Source: Gadus chalcogrammus (taxonomy: Eukaryota; Chordata; Actinopteri; Gadiformes; Gadidae). From it: 64,000 bases of DNA. The notes beneath the pieces are model-generated. The model was not told where the DNA came from. It worked only from the letters and a program-made list of their open reading frames with translations, and made no database searches. Shown here piece after piece: positions 57,601 to 64,000 of the stretch. Location: contig NC_079420.1 in assembly GCF_026213295.1 (NCBI RefSeq), positions 14,946,789 through 15,010,788 of the forward strand, written 5' to 3'. How positions within the stretch are numbered: position 1 is the stretch's first letter; every line of letters starts with the position of its first letter. The translations under genes were made by a program, and so were the position numbers.

Positions 57601-60600
57601 AAACCGATAAGGGTGAAGTGAAATCCAAAAGTCCTACTCTAATATGTGCTTGTTGCAGGTCAATCAGAACATACAAATACTGTCATTATTGTTATTGTGT
57701 GAAATGTCAGTTTAAACAAAACATGTGATACAGCAATGGACGTTCTCTGATTTCCATACCATTACCTCAAGGAGTAGAGACGCTAGCCAAACTAGTATCA
57801 ACGGAGATTCGGGGTCCTGGTGGGCTGAATGGACACAAGGAAGCCAACAACAGGAACCACTGCTTGGGTTCAAAGCAGTGGTAACGGCGACAACCCAAGG
57901 AACAACCAGGAATGAGGGAGAACTCATCCCAGATGGAAAGATGCTGCATCAAATCCAGCAGTGGTGCTCTTCCATTGGGCTGGGATAATATTTCACGTTG
58001 ATCACGTTTTGTCCCCCATTGGAGGAGACATGTGTTGTACAAATCACAACACAGGTGCAACTTTGGGACTGATGATTCATGAATTGACGCTCAAGAACCA
58101 TGTGAAGCACTGGGAGTACGCCACGGCTGGGATCATCAAGAGGAGAAAAGAAATAAACCCTCAGATTGTGAATGCACTATGTATTTGATATGAAACTCAT
58201 AGGCAGAACGTCTCCCACTAGACGAGTTGACTAACCCGACAACGGGAGGGAACTTCATGTGGATAATGATAAAAGGTGACCTGCTTGAACTGCTTGCATG
58301 TGTTATATAGTAAAAAATATTTACAAATAAATATTTATAATAAAAAATGTTATATGTGTAGTACACGTTGTGAGGACAGTGTAGCGTAGCCGCAGCGCCT
58401 CCCTGCCGTCCAGACGTGGTCCATTAGAGGAGAGACCCAGCAGACCCTCTCCACGCAGAGCTTAGCGCTAAGCAGGTCCTCCATGGCTTACCTTTGCCCT
58501 TAAGAGCAGGCCTGCTTTTAAAGTCATACACTGAGCGTTTTCAGAAGGCAATAAAAAGGAATACAGCAAGGGGATACTTATACTCCTCTGACAGCCGCTT
58601 TTTATCCAATTATTTCCCTACCCCCCCCCCACCTTCCTTTGAGCATGTGCTTCCAAGACAAACACATGAAGAACCTGAGAGCTGAGGCTGTCGAGCGGAA
58701 GCCCCCTGCCAACGAGGTGGGGGGGGGACGGGGACGGCAGGTCTGCCTGGGCCTCCCGTTATGTGCCAGGGGTCTGGACCCTGGAAGAGACCCTCCACCG
58801 CGAGAGGGTTGCAGGTGGATTACTCCAGCCTGGAAGTAGGCGAGGAAAGAGGCAGCTGGCTAGACGATCCTCTGTGGTGGAGAGCGTGCACTCATCGGTG
58901 AAGTAGAGCAGCAGAAGGTACCATGCCAGTGGAGGACTTCAACAATTCAAGACACGCATTAATGGCCTCAGCGGTAATCACTTCCCCTCGGCAGACGGTG
59001 GTGATTCCAATGCCGAAAAACCTTGAGTTTTATTTTAAAGTCAGGAAATGGCAAACTGTCGACTGGAAAAATAGCATTGGATAATAATATTGTTGGCATG
59101 GAAGTGCTTCGGTACGTGCCGCAGCATACTGTACACTGGCACATGGTGCTATTTACCATTCTCCGTCCGTGGCTCTCGTGGAGAAATACAGCAGCATGTG
59201 CATTCCAGGAGAACTCTCATTTCGACTTGTCAACTGAACTCCGCGCTGATTTGGACGCAGAACGCCAGCCACAAGCCAGAAACAGCAGAGAGCGAGGCGA
59301 GGAGAGCCAGAGAGACAGAGAGAGAGCCGAGGGAGGAGAGGGGTAGAGCGCGTGAGGAAAGGGAGACGGAGGCAAATGAGGAGAATATAGAGAATCAGAA
59401 GCTGTTCTGCTGGCACTGCGGCGAGACGATAGGATTACAAGGTAGAGCCAACTAAATCACACAGGCCAGCGAACACTGTAAGCTCCCGGATAAACGCTGG
59501 AGACAGCGCCCTCGCTCCCTCCGGTGCTCAATACACAGAGCTTTGTTTAGGAACAAGGTGCCCACCCATCTCCTCATGGGACCCAAGGATTCAGACCAGA
59601 ATTAAAATCAGACCTTATTTTAAAACTCACCCGTCACTCGTTACAGAAAAGCATGCAATCTTTGGAACCTCAAGTTCCTCCACCATCCATCTCTGAGACT
59701 CACCGGAACATGTGGGCTGCGCTGAACACCACGTCAAACTCGCCGCTGTCCAGCTGGGCCGCCCTCTCCGCCATGTCTGCAGCCTCCAACGGACGCGACT
59801 CCTCCAACAGAAACTGACCTGGCGGGCGGAGAGAGAGAGGGGGGCTGAGCATCGTGCTAGAGAGAGGAAACATGGCCGTCTGGTGTCGCCTTGGGCCGGG
59901 GCTAAACCGAGCCAGCCCTGTCAGCTCCCGGCGATCATGTGATGAAACACTAGATATTAGCCGCAGCAAGCTATCACTCCTTGGCCATCTCTCAGACTCA
60001 TGTGTTTAAATACATGATGGTGATACGTGTGTGTGTGTGTGCTTGTTGTGTTCAGGGATTATTCCCAAACGGAGTATTGCGGTTTACCGAGATTGTGTGC
60101 TTGGGAGAAAAGTCAAATCCTGGGGCTATTGTGGAATTCTGAATCCAGATAACAGGCAGTCAAGAAAATACATTCTTTAAAAAAGGGTGATTCAATACCC
60201 TTTGGACTGTGTTCAGCCCCACTAAACTGAGAGGAAACCAGCCGACCTTCCCTACTAAATGTAGTGCGGGAGTCTGGCACTTGGCGGGAGAAACATGCGT
60301 ATCAAATTAGAAAACATGACCAGTAAACCACTTTTACATATCGTGTATCTGTAGATGTACTGCATCAAAGACAAATGGTTTAATTGAGTTAGTACTTCAC
60401 AATATTAACAACATTCAATAAATGACTTTATTATGTTATTATCAGCATTACATTTTCTCATTCTTTAGAAATAATTTTACAACGGTACCTTATAAACCAT
60501 CATTGGGTTCAGGGTACTCTTACCAAGAGATTTGCTCAGTTCCAAATGCAGGGCGAAACACTATCAACGGCATTGAATTATTCATCATGAAACGGCAACG

Positions 60601-61346
60601 CTTTTAAGGAAACGCCAAAACATATCAGGGCAGGGGGACTGGGTGACATTTTGCCTTCAAGCTCTGCCAACATGTATGTTTACATGAAACAAAGAGCAAG
60701 CGTATTGGACCAAAAGCCCAAGACCAAGAGTAAACTATACGCCACCGCAAAAAGTACTGCTGACATTGGAGCATATTCACACTAACCATTTTGTAAAGGT
60801 AAAAAAAGGTGAGAGGAAAGGGCTGATTTTGAAGAAAAGTGTAAAAGGGAAAGACAAGTCCACTTGAATCCTGAGCACACACCGTTGGCATGCCACTAAT
60901 TACACCTGCACCTGTCACCAGGGAGACAGGAGGAGGGAACTGGGTCGCCCGCCATGACTTTGGTGTAAATATCTCTACCTTCTACCGGGAGCTCACTATG
61001 CTCACTTCTATGCCATTCCAAAATGAAGAAAGAAAAGATGGCAAAGGAGTATATATGTGTCGCAGCACTTATGGGTCTTTGTGCTTATGATCATGGTCCA
61101 GACCATAGGAACTGGAAACGGCAATCAGGTAGCTTTTGGACACATTTTAATTCTCATCTTCTTTCAGGAGTAGACAATGGAAGATAATGGGGAATGGTGG
61201 AACGCAGCATGTGATATATTTATAAGAAAATCATGGAAGTTGACGTCCACTAATGAACACTTACCATAATGCATGTAACAATTGCCCTTTGTTGGATCGA
61301 GCTGAATGGCCTTCAGAAAATACTTCTCTGCTTCTGCTTTTTGTCC
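50480..61346 (-). CDS. tmtc2: Transmembrane O-mannosyltransferase targeting cadherins 2 (tmtc2), 3' part, four exons
   Basis: Exons 61265-61346, 59704-59818, 55288-55351 and 50480-50659 (minus) join in phase to give the last 146 residues, ending in a TGA. They form consecutive tetratricopeptide repeats: AEKYFLKAIQLDP; AERAAQLDSGEFDVVFSAAH; AAEKYYGRAANLRPN with YPAALMNLGAILHLNG; and AEANYLRALQLKPDD with NLRKLWNIMEKQGL. The C terminus closely matches what I recall of vertebrate TMTC2 (about 836 residues). TMTC1-4 are ER multipass proteins with lumenal TPRs that attach O-mannose to cadherin domains. The N-terminal membrane half lies beyond 64 kb. Teleosts may have a and b copies; which this is cannot be decided here. 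No frame damage is seen. Confidence 0.93.
51668..51683. repeat. Poly-C tract in the last tmtc2 intron
   Basis: About 16 consecutive C. Confidence 0.93.
51945..52180. promoter_or_regulatory. Candidate conserved noncoding element in the last tmtc2 intron
   Basis: A 235-bp non-repetitive stretch with AT-rich motifs: GACGTAATTCATC, AATGGTTAATGATG, ATGATTAAAGTGTCC, GTACAATTAGG and AAAAGCATTAATG. It also has CACGTGCCATGG with an E-box. Texture and motif density resemble vertebrate conserved noncoding elements; conservation is untested. Confidence 0.3.
54534..54621. repeat. (GT)n microsatellite
   Basis: About 88 bp of pure GT followed by GTCT-interrupted units to about 54660. Confidence 0.97.
54730..55275. 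repeat. 52/53-bp minisatellite reaching a tmtc2 splice donor
   Basis: About ten units containing GGTACCAGGGTGGTTAGTTA and GGCAGTAGCCATCAGAAAGG. Early units alternate between CCCTTGTGGTACC and CCATCTGGTACC variants (53 and 52 bp), giving a dimeric period of about 105 bp. The last unit ends about 12 bp from the donor at 55287. Confidence 0.93.
55288..55351 (-). CDS. tmtc2: tmtc2 exon (n-1), TPR
   Basis: This 64-bp exon has an acceptor TGTCCGCAG before 55351 and a donor CCAAC|GTAAGT at 55288/55287. One base completes Arg, then 21 codons QASLNQAAEKYYGRAANLRP-N. Its donor lies next to a 52/53-bp minisatellite. Confidence 0.92.
55830..56925. repeat. 31-bp minisatellite, about 35 copies
   Basis: Unit CTATACTGGTTCTGTGCTGG + TTCCCCTGCCT, with TTC/TGC, CCACTG and CTCCAGC variants, in the tmtc2 intron between exons 55351 and 59704. 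The unit lacks stops in every forward frame and 31 is not a multiple of 3. All three frames therefore stay open and cycle through the same peptide, giving spurious ORFs of up to 436 codons. Confidence 0.96.
57402..57567. repeat. Short inverted repeat pair in a tmtc2 intron
   Basis: ACATGAAGCCAGGACTGG at about 57402-57419 is complementary, with one mismatch, to CCATCCTGGCTTCATGT at about 57550-57566. Confidence 0.6.
59704..59818 (-). CDS. tmtc2: tmtc2 exon (n-2), TPR
   Basis: This 115-bp exon has an acceptor CCGCCAG before 59818 and a donor TTCCG|GTGAGT at 59704/59703. It completes Gly from the previous exon, then encodes QFLLEESRPLEAADMAERAA and QLDSGEFDVVFSAAHMF. It ends in phase 2. Confidence 0.92.
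61265..61346 (-). CDS. tmtc2: tmtc2 exon (n-3), TPR
   Basis: This 82-bp exon has an acceptor CTCTCAG before 61346 and a donor TATG|GTAAGTG at 61265/61264. It starts in phase 0, ends in phase 1, and encodes GQKAEAEKYFLKAIQLDPTK followed by GNCYMHY. Confidence 0.92.
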
Positions 61347-64000
61347 CTGAGAGAGAAATAGAGGCAGAGAATGGGAAAGAGAGAGGGAGAGTGAAATAGA
61401 CAGATTTATTATGTTGTTAGGGTGGATTCAAAGACTGTGTTTCAATGAAAATATCTACAAATCCTCAAATCCTACCTGGTGTAGCTAATGAGCCTGTCTG
61501 AGCCACAGGAATGGCATTTACATTTCATTTCATTTTTTAATTAAAAACATTTGAAACATCTGTTATCCAGCCAATGTACAAGATGTCATGCTTGGCAGGC
61601 CTTGCTGGGCAGGGTGTAGGTCACAATCTATTACATACGTTATCTCTACTGTGTAGCTGGTGTGACCTGTGCAATTAACACAGTCCTGTTCATTCACAGA
61701 GACCAATGATGAAAGGGGAGGTTAGAGTGAGAATAGCAATGAGAGAAGCAGGAAAAGAAATGCACTTGATCCACAAAGGAACAGAGAATTACATATTGTA
61801 AGACTACAAAGAAGATTTCAAAATGTATTTTTTGTAATACATGACGTTAAAAGCTTGCGAAACAACCAAAGCAAAATCCAGATCCATTGTGGAAGAAAGG
61901 AGAGAGCTGGCTTGCATGTGACACTGTATAAAGACAGATACATATCCAGTACATCATGAGCCAAGGCTTAAAGCGTATTTGAGTGTTCAAAGTTTTGATG
62001 CAGACAAAAATCAAGACCACGCCAAGTTTATATTTTACACAGCCAACGGTGTCCAAGTGGCCATCATGGTTCATAATATATTTACTTTGCATTCACCCTT
62101 CACAGAGAGAGCTAAGTGCAGACTCGAGGTGCAGCTGGTTTAGAATAACATTGCCCTTCAGTGTTCAAACAATGAGATGACTCACAGTTGTATGTGGATA
62201 TGTGTCTTGCCTTATGAAACATATGAGGAAATTCAATGGTAGTAAAGTGTATTACATTGAGAGAAGGTCTGCGAAATCTTTTATCTCCTAAAATGGGGAG
62301 TTGTTCATGTTCATCAGCTATTCATTGAAGGCATGGCCTGCCTCCTCAACAGATAATTATTTTCTATTTGCCTAAAGAAGAACATTTTCGGTTAAGGTTT
62401 CAAACTAATGATACTCACCAATCAAATACACTACCATAGACCTAAACATACTGAGTGTATGATTGGTACCTAATTATGTGACATACGACACGAAACATAC
62501 ACAGCTCTACTTGTGCAGTCACTAAGGTTGTCCCAAACAGAACCTGCATTGGATTAACTGAGGAAATGATATCATTATGAATCCAACTCCCTCAGACACC
62601 AGTGTTCCTGTGCCCATTCCCAGAGGCTTCAGTGTAGAGACACTCCTATATATCCTGGCACCCTGGGGTGTCTGCCGCTTCTGCTGCTGCACACGAGGCC
62701 AGAGAGTGGAACCGATGGTAATCACTCTCATTTCCTGGTCTGATCTCTATGGTCCACCTCTAAACATCTTGCTGGCTTAGTTCTTCTGCTGGCTCACCTC
62801 CACCCGCCTCTTCTTCCCCATACCTCATCCTTCTTCATTCCGTCATCTCCTTAGCTCATCCATACCCATACCTGGGCTTTGGGTTCCAAGCCTGCTTTGG
62901 CCTCACCTCTGCTCTTTTCCAAAACATCCAACTGAATCTCTCCCACTGGACTGTGACCCTAGAACCTCAGGTCGCATGAGGGCTTCCTCTACGCTAACGG
63001 GGGTTGGACTAGTGGGTAGCGGTTGGTGGTGTGGTTAGAGTGTGGTGATAAGCTGACAGAGCCCGTCAAGATACGTCAGCTTCCTGCTCTGGTTCTGGTC
63101 ACGTATTAAAGTGCACGGGGAACCAAGCGTGGTGGGTTTTAAGGGTTAGTATTTCTTCTATGATCCTGAACAGAGAACGGGTTAGGATTCGCTGTATGTG
63201 TCATATAACACATTCCTCATTATAACCCTCATACTCAACGTATGCAAAGCCTACAGACGTATCACAGAGTCTTCTTGGGTCGAGACCATGGCGCTAACGC
63301 GGCGGCCCCCTGCCTTCCTAGAACTCTTAAAAAACCTTTTGATTGATTCAGTGTTCAAATTCAAGCTGTAACAGGGGTTCACTTATGCTGTAAGAAAGCT
63401 GTCATAGATACGAGTTAACTCCACTAGCGAAATTTGACATTTTAATAAAGAGTAAAAGGGAGAGTTCTTCTCTACAAAATGTAGTGAAGACAAACGGTTC
63501 TGTCACAGTTTCATGGCACTTGAACTGTTTTCCCTCAAGGATAAATTGCTATAAGACTGATCAATTTACTTATTAACTTAATTTTATTTACTTTCGAAAG
63601 GTCACAGAAGCGATTGCAACCATCATAAAAGACAAGGATGGATTCACCCTTGCAGGTCCAAACTCTCAGCTGAAAATCAATAACACATTCTCTAGTGACT
63701 AATTTCCTCTTCGTGGTTCATTAGGACGAGTGCAAGTGAACCCTCTCCATTAAGGAATTGCTATTTTTTGGGGGTGTGCTTGGTTCAGCCTGGCATTGCA
63801 ATCTAGGACACTTTATCCTGAAACCAGTGGTTCAAAGGGAATGCTATCGAATGCATCAGAAGATGTGCGTGTAAGAAGGCAATGACAAAACAAGACAAGA
63901 AACACACTTTAACAAGACACTCAATGGGGCTCTAGAACACAATCCTGGCTCTCTACCAAATATCAATCAGGTAGAGCAGAGTCTGGCATGAAGGAGTGTC
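61347..64000. other. tmtc2 intron continuing beyond the window
   Basis: AT-rich intronic sequence. No preceding tmtc2 exon (expected to encode the TPR just upstream of GQKAEAEK) was recognised on the minus strand, so the next exon lies beyond 64 kb. Confidence 0.55.

Noticed and set aside
57725..57988. 87-codon plus-strand ORF in a tmtc2 intron
   Set aside because: No recognised domain, opposite strand to tmtc2, length within chance expectation.

Overview
The window is vertebrate nuclear DNA, almost certainly from a teleost fish. It has short phase-matched coding exons with GT/AG splice sites, large introns, no bacterial gene organisation, and an extreme load of long pure CA/GT and CT/GA microsatellites plus many minisatellites. 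That repeat load resembles codfishes (Gadidae), but the species assignment is inference.

Three protein-coding genes are supported. (1) At 460-1695 (+), four terminal exons of an SLC23-family nucleobase/ascorbate transporter; its 5' exons lie left of the window. Synteny suggests slc23a4, the sodium-dependent nucleobase transporter that is a pseudogene in humans. (2) At 2283-5362 (-), a complete three-exon fam180a-like gene encoding a 168-residue small secreted protein. It converges tail to tail with the transporter, with 587 bp between stop codons. (3) At 50480-61346 (-), the last four coding exons of tmtc2, the C-terminal 146 residues made of TPR repeats. The rest of tmtc2 lies right of the window.

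Between fam180a (5.36 kb) and the tmtc2 stop codon (50.48 kb) is about 45 kb with no gene I can support. It holds a 3.7-kb composite satellite (7.4-11.1 kb) made of hairpin-forming 36- and 47-bp monomers interleaved with three larger units carrying tRNA-like modules. It also holds a 1.27-kb non-autonomous hAT-type transposon (41407-42675) inserted in a minisatellite, a LINE 3' tail (about 4.2-4.5 kb), an inverted repeat pair at 4.6 and 24.3 kb, and a direct duplication (23.55/25.86 kb), one copy of which has gained a perfect palindrome. There are roughly twenty long dinucleotide arrays, a 0.5-kb GGT tract, and several GC-rich minisatellites. Scattered non-repetitive stretches carry dense homeodomain, POU or PBX-MEIS type motifs and are candidate conserved regulatory elements.

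The tmtc2 introns contain a 31-bp minisatellite of about 1.1 kb that is open in all three forward frames, producing large spurious ORFs, and a 52/53-bp minisatellite that runs almost up to a tmtc2 splice donor. Most long ORFs in the window are translations of microsatellites and are not genes. I found no convincing rRNA, true tRNA, miRNA or CRISPR array.
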